The notes below the pieces were generated by a model. The model was not told the DNA's origin and ran no database searches. It saw only the letters and a program-made list of their open reading frames with translations. A stretch of 64,000 nt of DNA from Marisa cornuarietis (Eukaryota > Mollusca > Gastropoda > Architaenioglossa > Ampullariidae), in NCBI GenBank assembly GCA_004794655.1, contig SMMW01000019.1:3797501-3861500 (forward strand). The letters run 5' to 3'. The first letter of the stretch is position 1. The number at the start of each line of letters is the position of its first letter. This document shows positions 11,657 through 23,090 of this stretch, in pieces. Made by a program: the position numbers and the translations under genes.

Positions 11657-12239
11657 ATGGTGGAAACAGTGCATACTAAACGCGAGAAAAATATGGCCCA
11701 CTGTGTTTTGCGATTTCGGGAAATAAATAAAAGATACACAAAATGATACACTTGAAGCTGTTTTTATGAAGTTACGGAGAAAGTGAACAGACAGAAGCCG
11801 GATACACGTGAAGTTAAATGTGAAGGCGAACAGCGGTTCTTTATGTGGGCAAACAGCCGGGGTGACGGATATTGTGTCGGAAAGTATGAGCAATGGTAAC
11901 GTCCTTTCCATATATCAAAGGTGATTACAAACTTCAGAAGATAAAATAATCCGATTGGCATTTTATGTGTGAAAGGAAGATACGAACCTTGTGCATAGCA
12001 ACAGATGTGAAAAGTGGGTTGTTGAAGACGGAGATGCATTTGTAAAATCCAGCGTGAAATTTTAGTGAAGGGCGTTTTTGATGCACGGGTGGCGATGGTA
12101 CAGCCTCCGCCTCAAAACTTCCACCTCGCTTCATACGGTGACTCGAAGAATGTCTTAATATGCCTTTATCAGAAAACCAGACAGGTGTGAGAGAGGACTT
12201 TGCTAGGCAGGACTCAGACGGGGACTGAGGTGAGCTGGC

Positions 12240-12510
12240 AGGTAGACTAAGTGTCAAGGCGTGGGACGGAGAGCAGGGGAGACAATTGGCGAGGGAGGGA
12301 AAGGCTGAGCGTGACGTAGACTAGTTAATTTAACGATGTCAGTGGCAATGCCAGCCTCGCTCAGCCCCAGTCTCCCCCTCCCCGTCCAAGTTGTCGCCTC
12401 CACTCCGCTCCCTCCCCCGCCCCCGCCCGGTCGTCACTTTTATACGCAAGCGACTGCGTGCGCGTGGTGGTGTGTGTGCGCGCGCAGATGCTAGTGGGCG
12501 GGGTTCGAAT
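12240..12510. promoter_or_regulatory. GC-rich stretch with GC-box-like motif
   Basis: Compared with its AT-rich neighbours this stretch is GC- and CpG-rich and carries CCCCCGCCCCCGCCCGG (12414-12430), which resembles overlapping Sp1/KLF sites. It ends in a GCGCGC run at about 12477-12486. No transcription start or coding exon can be tied to it, so promoter function is only a possibility. Confidence 0.25.
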
Positions 12511-12570
12511 GCATTGTGTTTGATAGGGGTGCAAATTTTGTTTTGTCTGATGGCTGGGTAAAATGCAAGG

Positions 12571-12662
12571 TTTTTCGAAATACACCTCCGCCCTTTGGAT
12601 CTCGAGGTTCACGCCTACAAACATGACCATGCAAGGAAAGAAGTCAAAATCGTGACGTCATG
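12571..12662 (+). repeat. Dispersed CRE-containing repeat, copy A
   Basis: This segment shares its order of blocks with 63003-63084 (plus strand) and 43534-43590 (minus strand): a TCTCGAG-like block, CCTACAAACAT, a GAAAGA-like block, then GTCAAAATCGTGACGTCA (12643-12660). The last 18 bp are identical to copy C. It lies just left of LINE-B but outside its target-site duplication. Confidence 0.7.
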
Positions 12663-12709
12663 CTTGTCCAGAGATTTGGTCTGACAGAAGTTAAGCAATT
12701 AGCAAATGC

Positions 12710-12724
12710 TGACTGCTGGAATCA
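12710..12724 (+). repeat. Left target-site duplication of LINE-B
   Basis: TGACTGCTGGAATCA here is repeated exactly at 15253-15267, with mismatched bases just outside both copies. LINE homology begins directly after it. Confidence 0.92.
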
Positions 12725-13131
12725 CACCAAGAAGAGATCTGAAGATCATTATGGGAGACCTAAATGCCAAAGTGGGAGATGACAACACCAACAGGGAGCT
12801 CATCATGGGAAGACATGGCGTCGGCACCTGCAACGAAAACGAGGAGCTCTTCACAGACTTCTGCGCTTTCAATGACCACGTCATTGGTGGCACTGTATTC
12901 CCATACAACAATATACACAAAACAACGTGGACTTCCCCAGATGGCCAGACAGAAAACCAGATCGACCATATAACGCATGGTCGAAAATGGAGAAGGAGTC
13001 TCCAAGATGTCAGAGTGAGAAGAGGAGCAGATGTTGCATCAGACCACCAGCTCCTAATAGCAGTCTTCAAGATCAAGCTGAAGTCCTTCATCAATACAGC
13101 AGGCAGACCACACCACAATTTCAACACTTAG
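12725..13131 (+). pseudogene. LINE-B endonuclease domain, C-terminal part
   Basis: This is the C-terminal part of the apurinic-type endonuclease of LINE-B. DLKIIMGDLNAKVGDDN carries the metal-binding GDxNA motif (about 12739-12789). TWTSPDGQTENQIDHI (about 12928-12975) and ASDHQLLIAVFKIKL (about 13036-13080) contain the conserved NQIDHI and catalytic SDH motifs. The N-terminal part is missing because the copy is truncated at 12725. An ATG at 12706 lies in the target DNA and the duplication, so it is not a native start. The frame ends at a TAG (13129-13131) in the middle of the linker, where related proteins continue. Confidence 0.9.
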
Positions 13132-13802
13132 TGCCTAAAGAACAAGGATACAAGGGAAATTTTCATCTGTGAAATTAAGAATAAGTATGAGGTCCTTTCT
13201 TAACTGACAGAAGAATCAGTGGAAGAACACTGGTCAACACTCAAGAGCATTTGGAAGACAATCTGTACAGATGTTCTAGGGAAGAGGGAAAGAAAACATA
13301 AAGAATGGATGACTCCAGAGACTTGGGCAAAGATTTAATCAAGAAAGGGACTGAAACAGAAGCTCAACCAGTGCCAAGACCAGCAAGAGAAAGGTCTCAG
13401 AGCAGAATACTTGGAAGCCAACCGCCAAGTGAAGAGATCGGTAAGGGAGGACAAGAGACGCTTCACTCATGAACTGACAGAGGAAGCGGAGACAGCAGCC
13501 ATACAGGGAAACATGAAACGAATACAAGAAATTACACGAACTCTGTCAGGCAGGAGTGTAAACCCAAATAAGCCAGTGAAAGACAAAACCGGCAAGACCA
13601 TAACAAACGATGCAGAACAAAGAGACCGCTGGATGGTGCACTTCGAAGAGATGCTGAATAGACCTCATCCACCTTCCTTACCTGACATACATACAGCAAC
13701 TGCACAACTTCACGTCAACACCAGCCCTCCCACTAAGACAGAAATCATCAAAGCTATCAAAAGCATGAAAAATGGAAAAGCAGCAGGCCCGGACGGCATA
13801 CC
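13132..13802 (+). pseudogene. LINE-B linker between endonuclease and RT
   Basis: The same frame continues past the TAG: LKNKDTREIFICEIKNKYEV, then a TAA at 13201-13203, then EEHWSTLKSIWK and EWMTPETWAKI before another TAA at 13336-13338. From 13411 it is open again (EANRQVKRSVREDKRRF) up to KNGKAAGPDGIP, the start of the RT domain. At 13801-13804 a run of four C, where an in-frame reading needs five, shifts the frame. The three stops interrupt otherwise well-conserved sequence, so they are point mutations and not real termini. The charged helical linker is usual in this family. Confidence 0.88.
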
Positions 13803-15243
13803 CCAGAATCACTAAAAACAGACCCAGAAACAATAGCAACAATTTTACAGCCCCTCCTACACAAGATCTGGGTACAAGAGCTAGTCCCAGCAGACTGGAA
13901 ATTACACCACCTGGTCAAATTACCAAAGAAAGGAGACCTCTCCCAGTGCAACAACTGGCGGGGGATCATGCTGCTGTCCATCCCCAGCAAAGTCCTGACA
14001 AGGATAACACTAGAGAGACGGAAGAAGGCACTAGACAAGAGACTGAGACCAGAACAAGCAGGGTTTCGTCAGGATAAGTCATGCACTGACCACATTGCAA
14101 CCCTCCGTATCATCATAGAACAGTCCATCGAATGGCAATCCTCCCTTTATATAACTTTTGTAGATTTCGAGAAGGTCTTCGACAGTGTAGACAGGGACGT
14201 CATCTGGAGGCTGATAAATCACTATGGTATTCCGCCCAAATTCATAAACATCATCCAGGGATTTATGAAGACTCATCCTGCCAAGTTATCCATAACAGTA
14301 AATTCACTAAACCTTTTGTAATGAAGACTGGCGTAAGACAGGGTTGCATATTATCACCCACAATCTTCCTGATGGTCATAGACTGGATTATGCGTAAAAC
14401 AACCAAAGACAACAACACCAGTATCCAATGGACTTTCACCAAACAGCTAGAGGACCTGGACTTTGCATATGACATTAGTCTTCTATCTCATCGGCAGCAG
14501 CATGCACAAACCAAACTGACCAAGCTAGCAGAGGAAGCAGAGAAGACCGGCTTAAAGATCAACAGAAAGAAGACCGAAGTGATCAAAATCAACAACAAGC
14601 AGGAACTCCCAATCCATCTTCAAGGAGAGAACATCCTAGAAGCAGACCGCTTCACATATCTGGGAAGCATCGTTAGCAAGGATGGTGGAGCGGACGATGA
14701 CATCAGAAGCCGCATAAACAAGGCCAGGCATGCTTTTAACACCCTAAGCCCCATCTGGAACTCCCGAGCATTATCCCTCTGCAGTAAGGCCCGCATCTTC
14801 AACACCAATGTGAAGGCAGTCCTACTGTATGGCTCCGAAACCTGGAGAGTGAGAAATACCACCAACAACAAGCTCCAGACCTTTACCAACCGATGCCTTT
14901 GCCATATTTTGGGAATAAGGTGGTCTGAAAAGATCTCCATTAGCAGCCTGTGGGAAAGAACTAACCAGAATGCCCTAGTCAAGACATCAAAAAGCGCAAG
15001 TGGGGCTGGATAGGACACACCCTGCGCAAACCAGCTGACACCATTGCCAGGCAGGCACTTGACTGGAACCCTCAGGGGAAGAGGAGAGTTGGGAGGCCAA
15101 AACAGACTTGGAAAAGATCAGTAGAGAGCGAGGCAAACGATGCCGGAACCACATGGGCCCAACTGAGGGGGGCTTCCCAAAACCGGGTCCGCTGGCGAGG
15201 TGTTGTTGCGGCCCTATGCTCCTCGAGGAGTAGCAGGGAATGA
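13803..15243 (+). pseudogene. LINE-B reverse transcriptase and C-terminus
   Basis: The RT copies element RNA into DNA at the nicked target. Blocks run from frame to frame: KLPKKGDLSQCNNWRGIMLL and EQAGFRQDKSCTDHI (frame from 13803), YITFVDFEKVFDSVDRDVIW (about 14149-14208, motif A with both Asp), then after a one-base loss near 14260 YEDSSCQVIHNSKF and KTGVRQGCILSP. The catalytic box reads FAYD (14462-14473) in place of FADD. YLGSIVSKDGGADDDI and LLYGSETWRVRNTTNNKLQ follow. After a third one-base loss near 14980 the C-terminus reads KKRKWGWIGHTLRKPADTIA, then WNPQGKRRVGRPKQTWKRS and NRVRWRGVVAALCSS to the TGA at 15241. The enzyme is inactive. Confidence 0.93.
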
Positions 15244-15252
15244 TGATGATGA
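15241..15252 (+). repeat. (TGA)4 tail of LINE-B
   Basis: Four TGA units form the element's 3' end; the first is also the stop codon of the ORF. The right target-site duplication starts immediately after. Confidence 0.9.
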
Positions 15253-15267
15253 TGACTGCTGGAATCA
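15253..15267 (+). repeat. Right target-site duplication of LINE-B
   Basis: Exact repeat of TGACTGCTGGAATCA at 12710-12724. Confidence 0.92.
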
Positions 15268-18200
15268 TGCATTAACATTATTGTTATCCCAAAAGATTTA
15301 CATTTTTAATATTATTCACTTAAATAAAAATCAAATTCATTTTAATACTCGTAAATGAATGAACGTACATAGACTCTTCAGTAATATAGTTGTCAAGAAT
15401 CTAATGATATTGATGCATAAATTATTATCTTTCCGGTATACAAAGGCCTTTTAAATACTTTCTTTTATGCCAGTTCCTGATATAACCTATTTTTCTTCCC
15501 TAATCTTAAATATAAAACAAAAAGCGGATGTCGTAAGTTAAGCATATTTTGCACAACTGCTACTCCTTTTGTCTAGTTGAAACTCCTAGACTGTGTTTCA
15601 ATTGTGTATTTTGCGCCTGGGCATCTGTACTTTGCTGTTTATTTTATCTGTTGTAAGATGTTTAGCACTCTCCCCCTGTACACTGGTGATGTTTTTTTCT
15701 GAAATGATGAAAGAATCAACTTCGGGCTTCTTCGATAATCTTTGTCTTATTTCCACTTGTATCTCCGATGGCTAAGTTTACTTCCAAACTTCATAGTGGA
15801 TTTTTTAAAATCAAAATTCTAGTGGACTGAATGGTTAGTGTCTGCTGTTGACTTAGTCGTTCACTTTTCTGTTCACTTAGCGTTGATATAGGATCTAGTG
15901 AAGGGACACATCCCAAGGGCAACGTCAGACACCATTTCTGGTAAGAAATACGATAAATGGAATCTAGTTTTGCTGAATGCCTTAAAATATACCATGAGAT
16001 ATGCAATATTTTAATGTGATGCTGAATAAAATGCATTATTCATCATCATCCATTTACAGTTTGCCTTCCCGCACTGGCATCAAGGAATTAATCGTTATGT
16101 CCGCCAGCTGTATCACGCAGATACGGCTAGTGCACAGCTGCTTGATGGATAATTTTTTTATATTAATTTTATCATTTTCTTATCCTAAACAAACCAAACT
16201 ATAGATTTATAAATGTCATTAAGCATATGGTCTGACGGGTTTGGCAGGTGTATTAGTTTTGATAAAATGACGAACAGTGCTAGTCTTCCTAATGGAGTAA
16301 CTGTCTTTTCTACACAACTTCTACAGATTTTTAATTTCATCAAACTTGCTATCACAGTGTAATTTTATGTATGTTTTTAAAATATTAGTGAACCAAATTC
16401 CAAGCACTGAACATTTCCATTGCATCTGTAGGTGGCGTAAGTACTTAGTTGATCAATTTGCTTTGCTGCTCAGCGATGTTGCACTTGATTTGTCAATGTT
16501 TAGAACTAAACCAGATACTTTTTCAAACAAATTTAACATGTTCATTGATTCTTCAAAAAACAGTCTGTCACCCTCCAAAGTTGATGATAATGATGTCGTT
16601 TTATAATGCGCTAGTTTCCGCATCGCAGTTAATACTGTGTCGTTACTTTCAGTATTGTGAATTTTATACCTTATATTTAATATATATAATTCCTAATCAT
16701 GCTCGCTAAAAATTTCTACACATAAAATGAATAAAGAAGACAAAAGAGGATCACCTTGCCTGCTAATTTCTTTATCTCCTAGCCGCTCGCCTCATGAGAA
16801 CAGGTTAGTGCAGACAGTCAGCGGGCCATGAGGCTGTCACGTCATTCACGAGACATCACGAGACATCACAATGGCACTTACCCGCACGTCACGTCCACCA
16901 GAAGCTAGTTTATTGCGCAAGCTCGTCACACAGCCTTTAAATTAATGCGCATTTCCTTCTCAGAAAGGTGGCGACACCTGCATCTTCCACATCCAATTCG
17001 GTTATTCATGCTTAAGTGCTTAGTAGGGCGTAAGTGTTTTTTTAATGACACAAATACGCCTTTATAAAAATCCGTTTCCTAAAATAGGACATTACACTCT
17101 TTATTCTCGAAATACATTCTACAAATATCAGCATGCGTAGAAAGAAATCAACAAAGCATAGTCAGCGTTGTATATGGATGCGTTTAACATGTTAAGACCA
17201 CAATCAATGACATAACGTGGACCATTTAGGTGCATTCCTAGACACCAGTGACATCATATGCTTCACGATATTTAAGCGTTAATAATATTCCTGATTTTCA
17301 TATATAGACGATCATCAAATAACCATCTGGCCCATGCTCATTGACAGATGCCATCCGTTTCTTGTCTTACACGGGAATAGTTATAAATGTCACAGCGGAA
17401 ATCAAGTGCTCGGAGATGCAGGTTTTATCTTCTATGCGCTTGAAAGCGGAGGTGCATAGCTTTTGGAACCCCACAAACGGACAATAAACATTCATTCATT
17501 TCCTTGACCGATACAAACTGATCTATGCTGACATGTAGTTCGTTGGGAAGACAGGAAGACGCAGTGGATGACAAGGATCTATGGATTATTTTCATCTGTA
17601 TCAGCAAGCAGACTCCACGTCTGCAGTCAGCCGGCAAGCAGAAACATGACGTTTTGTCGCTGAAGCCCAGGGGACTGGTCGTCCAAACAACAACGAGTGA
17701 CGAACCGCACCCGAACACCCGGTAATTCAATTATGTCTGCCTGCACTTCAATCGTCTACGCCAGGATTCTCCTGCCCTTTCCCTCCTTCACCCCAGGGAA
17801 GAGCAAACACAGCACAGGGAAAGACAATACGACGGTTTGGTCGTGGACCCCGGAGGGAACCAAACTCTCATAACGAGCGACGCTGTCTGGGGAGTAAGTG
17901 CAAGCGCAGAGGTTGAGGTACAAGAGTGACGTCAAAAGTTTCCACGTGGTGGCGCGCGGGACAGTGCGGCTGACGTAGGCAGATTCTTGGAAAGCCAGTG
18001 AAAGTGGCAGGCGAAGAACCATCCATGGAAAAGACGGGAAAGGTCTGAGATCTGGAGGATATACAGTGTAGGACTGATGGTGGTAGTGGTGGTGGAGGAA
18101 CAGTTGGAGGAGGGCGAAAGTATTCTCGGAGATCTCACAGAGCTATGGAGTATGAGATCGGACAGCTGGGTCTTGTTTCGACTTACTTGACCTCAAGCCT

Positions 18201-19109
18201 TCGGTGCACATCGGCGTCAGATTATTTGAGGACGAAGACGGCAGCGCCTTGACGACAACTACGAAGACGAATAGAAGGATTTGAAACAGGAAAAAAGAAT
18301 AAAAGAATGAAGAAGAATATTGGTTGATGGAGGGATGACATGATTTTAAAGTATCACGAACTACAAAGAAGAAAGAAACGAAGTAGTACTAGCAAGGAAG
18401 CACACACACGAATGTAAGAAAAGAAAGCAAAAATGAAAAAAGTGACTGAAAGGAAAAAAAATGAATAAAAAGAAAAAAACCAAAGAATGTAAGAAAGATT
18501 CAACGAACAAAAATGAACGCACGCACGAAAAAAAATGCTAAAGATTAAAAGATAAAAGAAAAAAAAACGGAAAATGACCGAACTAAAAAAAGGAAAAAAA
18601 AAAAGACTCCACATACAAGGTGAGTGATGAGGCTGTGAACTGGTTGGTTGAAACTAGTGGATGCCAATTTTTTCAAGTGTGCACTTTTACTGACTGCTAT
18701 CATCGCTTTCCTTGCCACGAACATCACTCGAAATGAGTTGCAAGGCTTTCAAGCCTGGCGATAGACAGATAAGTAAGGGGAGACCAGCCGCCTCTTGGTG
18801 TACACCAGTAGACAATAAGCTAGAGAATGCCGTAGGTGAACAGGAGGAAAAGAAGAAGCTCTGAAGTGTGAGGTTGAGATAAGAAGTGTAATTGACTAGC
18901 TGCACGGCGCAGTGATTTGCTCTTGTCATCTCGGAAAGAAGCGAGCAGAAAAAAACAGTTGCAAGACGTGTTTCGTGTTCCTTTTGTTGCGAAAGACGCT
19001 ATTTTTTTCTACTTGTGTTTTTAGTTCACTGGCTGCAGACAAGGCAGGCAACTACATCTGTGACCTTTCCTGTTGTATTTTTGTCCCCATACAACAAAAG
19101 TCGCGTGAT
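15268..19109. other. Unique AT-rich DNA, no supported gene
   Basis: Includes CGAGACATCAC in near-tandem at 16848-16868, a TGACGTCA at 17927-17934, A-rich DNA at 18290-18605 whose minus-strand frames give Phe-rich peptides, and a donor-like AAG|GTGAGT at about 18617 without a matching exon. The 101-codon minus-strand frame (17425-17730) shows no domain. Confidence 0.45.
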
Positions 19110-19334
19110 CACACACACAAACACATTCAGACACTCTCTTTATTTAAAACACTCACTCACTCATTTTTTGTCACTCATTGACACACACACACTAACACAC
19201 AACCACACACACTAACACACACACTAACAGACAACCACAAACACTAACACAAATACACAGGCACTCTCTCCCAAGAACACAGTCTCACACACAAATACAC
19301 AAACACACAGACTTTCTCTCTCAGGAACACTCTT

Positions 19335-19367
<33 letters not shown>

Positions 19368-19404
19368 AGCACTGTCTCTCTCAGGAACACTCTCTCACAC
19401 ACAC

Positions 19405-19459
<55 letters not shown>
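19110..19459. repeat. CA-rich minisatellite ending in pure (AC)n
   Basis: Imperfect units combine CA runs, CT runs and a CAGGAACACTCTnTC block. The AAGAACAC/AGGAACAC core recurs at 19273, 19323 and 19383, spacings of 50 and 60 bp. The array ends in a pure AC tract at 19407-19459, which suggests growth of a minisatellite from a CA seed. Confidence 0.88.
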
Positions 19460-19462
<3 letters not shown>

Positions 19463-19634
19463 CAATCGTTTCTGCGCGAGGTGATGGTATTGTAACATCA
19501 TTAATGGCGTCATGTATGTACAGTAGACAAGAAGCACGTCAGCGGATTCGCCCATGGTACTATAATGACGTGGTGCTGACAGTCGTATGGCTACGCAGAA
19601 TGTGCAATTCGCGCACTACCCTCCTCCTCCTACA

Positions 19635-19651
19635 CACACACACACACACAC
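19635..19651. repeat. Short (CA)n microsatellite
   Basis: About eight CA units. Nothing else is supported between 19460 and 20742. Confidence 0.85.
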
Positions 19652-20737
19652 CGTTACCACAGTTCCTCCAAATTTCATCTTCCTCCAGCCGACGCATTAC
19701 ACCCACGGCTGGTAATCAGACCCGAGCTTCCAGCCGAGGCTCTGGAGCCATCTGTACAACAATACATCACTTAGCGACGGAGATAAGTTCTGAACACTGT
19801 ACTGTCAGGCGATGTCGTCGTTGTGCGAACATACTAGTTGTTCATTGTCATACCATGTATTATGGACTGATTACGTTTTATGTCGTTACAGCGGCTACGA
19901 CGTTAGTAGATGATAGGATTTGTTCCGCTCTCTTATAATCTTATGCGAACACCTTCGTAAATTATGCCCTCCATTATCAGTAAAGTGATTAATTTATTGA
20001 CTGCTTGATTTATTTATTTTGTAGGAGGGGTTGTGTCTTTGCATTGTATTTTTATTCTTTTTTATTTGTTGCTGTTATAGAACTATTTTATTTTCTTTAT
20101 TTCAGCGTGGATAACAGTTTATAGGTTGGCACCTACCCGAAAAGTTTCTCTTTTACCGAGGATTGTTCAAGATTACTTCACACTCTTCCTCTAGGGATGT
20201 AAACGAAAGTGGTTGAAATAAACCAGCGAGATCAAACTAGGCAAGTACATTAAGTCAAGCATTTACGTGCTTAGTGAAGGCAAACCTGGAAAAGAAAGAT
20301 GAAGAAGACCTTGCAGGTTTGAAACGATTACGAGTCTGCACCCAGTCACATCATTAGAGAAGATAAATATTTAGAAGCCACGCTCTAATTAACCCTTGCA
20401 AGGCGTTAATAATTAACAGCTAGCTTCTAAACACTTTTACAGCTTGACGTAAGAGTCTGTAATAATTATGCTTGTCTGAGGGAGATGGTGGGGAGGGTGT
20501 CTTCTGAAAGAATCACGGAATTTTACCGAAACGCCAAAGGGTGCGGTGTTTGTCATCAAAGGATGTTCGTAACCTTTAAAAAAAACTTAAGGAAAAGATA
20601 AGTGTAGTGTATGTACTTGTAAAACTCATTATCCAGCTCTTGCTTGGACGCTGCGTCCAAGGAGGAGAAAAAGAAGAATTCATTTTCGAAGTGATATTGC
20701 ACGAAGAACATGTCTTGATGTCCGCCACTTACTTGAC

Positions 20738-20742
<5 letters not shown>

Positions 20743-20821
<79 letters not shown>
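20743..20821. repeat. (AC)n microsatellite
   Basis: About 39-40 uninterrupted AC units, one of the longest pure tracts in the window. Confidence 0.98.
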
Positions 20822-20824
<3 letters not shown>

Positions 20825-21163
20825 TCTATTCTCAGCACTGACTGCATATTAGTTACTCCTCAGCTTTCCTTACCTCCCACGGAGCGCTGTGAAATGGTGC
20901 GAATCGACCAGATACGTGATGCGCCGTAAACCTTCTTCATCTTTTGTCATCTCCGTCTTTTTTCAAGGATTCGTCTATCAGCTGTGAGGCTTCAGCGTGG
21001 CGGTGCTACTAATTGTAGTTCTTAATGTTACTTGTCTACAATCTGTGCGCCGATGGAGCAAACAGGCTCCTATCTCCTTCCATTTCTCACTTCCCACTCG
21101 CTGTTTCCTCTAAATTGCTTGTCTGCCAAAGATTTCCCTGAAAATCTCCTAGTAACGTGACGC

Positions 21164-21201
21164 CACTTCCTGTCGTGCCGCTAAAGTATGGCCGCCATAT
21201 T
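21164..21201. promoter_or_regulatory. ETS-like plus YY1-like motif pair
   Basis: CACTTCCTG (21164-21172, ETS-like) lies 20 bp from CCGCCATATT (21192-21201, a match to the YY1-type CCGCCATNTT). In animals this pair often marks TATA-less promoters of housekeeping genes. The YY1 orientation would favour a minus-strand start. Function is inferred from motifs only. Confidence 0.25.
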
Positions 21202-21377
21202 TCTACATCCGCGCTAGTTGATACTTTTCATACGACGCAAAGAGCTATTAACAACTTTAAAAAAAAAAAACACGTACCTGTGATTTCATGCACACACTTA
21301 TCTCGCCTGAAATTATAGCCACAACAAAATTACTTTGGTGAGCAGTTCGGCAGTTGATGTTTCCTGTCTTTTTACAG

Positions 21378-21577
21378 CTTCCCTCCCCAAACCGACTACT
21401 TGGTTGTAGAAATCACTTTGTTGTCGAAGTGGTGGTGGCTTTCTTTGACGTCATCAGATGTTCTATGTCTGCTTCCCTTTTTGATAATCTATCTAAAACA
21501 GACAGGGTGGAACGAAGGAAAGAAAATGTATTGAAAAGCGCAGATAATGAGTGGACCGGCTTTTGCATTTGTGCAAG
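21378..21577 (+). other. Candidate internal exon, unrecognised product
   Basis: A pyrimidine-rich acceptor (CCTGTCTTTTTACAG, ending 21377) precedes a 200-bp open segment that ends at a strong donor (GTGCAAG|GTGAGC, after 21577). One frame is open throughout (66 codons plus 2 nt) and includes VEVVVAFFDVIRCS and DNLSKTDRVERRKENVLKSA. I do not recognise the peptide and no partner exon is identified, so the call rests on splice signals and openness alone. A TGACGTCA octamer (21446-21453) lies within it. It could equally be a chance open frame. Confidence 0.18.
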
Positions 21578-22440
21578 GTGAGCGTAGCATCCTCGGCATC
21601 GGAGAACTTATAAAAACTCTTTACGAAAGAAATTCTGCAAGAGATCTTGTAGCTGCGCTCACACATAATAGCTGTAGGACAGGTAGAAAGCACGTCAATG
21701 TCTGGCACACATGTACTACTATTACTTTGCTATTCTCTCTGTTGTACTCATGTCGTAATGCTGCAGAAAACGTCTTATAGCTTACCTTATTTACTTTTTC
21801 TTACCTGCAAGAGTAGTCATCCCTTTGGCCTTTTTGTTTGCGTTCTCCCTTTCTTCCAGCTCTTTTCCTCTTATCATTTTTACTCATTTATTCGATCATT
21901 CGTTCTGTCATTCTCTTTTTTATATCCATACCTTTAGAAGTAACTAGATTTGAACATGCCGTTCTATGAGCTAATGAAAGTTTTTGTTGACATGAAAACG
22001 CACGAGGCTTAGCAAGTCTGCCAGTGCAAATAGAGAAAAAAACAATAACTTTCTTCAAGATCTTTTGCATCCAAAAAATAGAATGAGTTGTATAAAGCAT
22101 CGTCTTCTAGAATTTCGATGACACTCGCCTTTAAAAAATGATTCCAGAAACCGGCTTTGAGTTGCAGATGTGAAATGGACAGTCACTGCATTAGGGAACC
22201 TTGCTGAAACCACTGTGCAAAACTGAATTTTTTTTTCGCAAGTCATAAGACAGTAAGTGAATGTACAAAACTGCTTGCGTTAGTAAACAGTTGGATAATG
22301 AGCAAAAGAAAAGAGCTGTTTCGGGAAAGTGTTGATGAAAAACCTTCCACGACCAGTAGAGTTAATGCGGTGAATACTATTACTTGTGTTTAAAAAAATT
22401 TTAAACAACAAACAAAACAGACTAAAGGTAAAAGGAGACA

Positions 22441-22495
22441 GACGCGCGCACGCACGCACGCACACACACACACACACACACACGCACACACGTAC
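22441..22495. repeat. Compound (CG/CA)n tract
   Basis: GCAC units pass into a pure CA run and back to CG-containing units. A 211-codon minus-strand frame (22280-22915) runs through this repeat and is not credited as a gene. Confidence 0.9.
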
Positions 22496-23031
22496 ACATG
22501 CGCGGGCGGATCTATCCAAAGCAGAATGAAAGAATTCTTCCACCTGACCAGTAAATGTGAACAGACATTCACTTTCCCGAATTAAGTGGCTGGGGTGTAG
22601 AGGAAGTGCACAAAAACAGATTACAAGGGGACAAGTTGCAGGAAAGGAGTAGCGCCAATGTTCGAGACATTGCTCCCTCAGGGTGAGAACCCTGTCAAGT
22701 GTCCAGACTAAGTGAATTTTCCACAAAAGTGTAGGGACGCTGGAGGCGTGTTGAGATTCTATAGCTTCTTGCAACAAAATCTGACATCCGGAGGATCCCC
22801 ATCCCCGACTTTTCCCAGACTCTTTCACGGAGGTATTCATTTGTTTGCAGGGTAGGGATGACATACGGTGTCTCATACACAGGTAACTGTGTCTGTAACA
22901 GAAGGGAAGTGACATTTGGCATCACGGAAGTGACATTTACTGTGACATCACAGATCTTAAATTAGATTGTAGGACCACAGATGCCAATACTTCAGTCGTT
23001 CCTGCGTCTGAAATCTGGTCTTAGAATACGT

Positions 23032-23033
<2 letters not shown>

Positions 23034-23090
<57 letters not shown>
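23034..23090. repeat. (GT)n microsatellite
   Basis: About 28 uninterrupted GT units. Confidence 0.97.

Larger units (their letters stand above)
12725..15252 (+). mobile_element. LINE-B: 5'-truncated non-LTR retrotransposon
   Basis: A 2,528-bp plus-strand copy that starts inside the endonuclease domain and runs through the reverse transcriptase to the natural stop (15241-15243). It is bounded by an exact 15-bp target-site duplication, the mark of target-primed reverse transcription. The 3' end is a TGA repeat (15241-15252) that overlaps the stop codon, leaving almost no 3' untranslated region. A very short 3' end with a microsatellite tail is characteristic of RTE-like LINEs, so I favour an RTE-type element. 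The reading frame is broken by three nonsense codons (13129, 13201, 13336) and three apparent one-base deletions (near 13803, 14260 and 14980), and the FADD box is mutated. It is clearly younger and better preserved than LINE-A. Confidence 0.95.

Noticed and set aside
12706..13131. A 141-codon frame as a host gene
   Set aside because: Its start codon lies in the target-site flank and the rest is the LINE-B endonuclease; it belongs to the mobile element.
14263..15018. Minus-strand open frames opposite the LINE-B reverse transcriptase
   Set aside because: They are shadows of the plus-strand coding sequence.
22280..22915. A 211-codon minus-strand open frame, the second longest in the window
   Set aside because: It runs through a CG/CA microsatellite, shows no domain and has no splice or promoter context.
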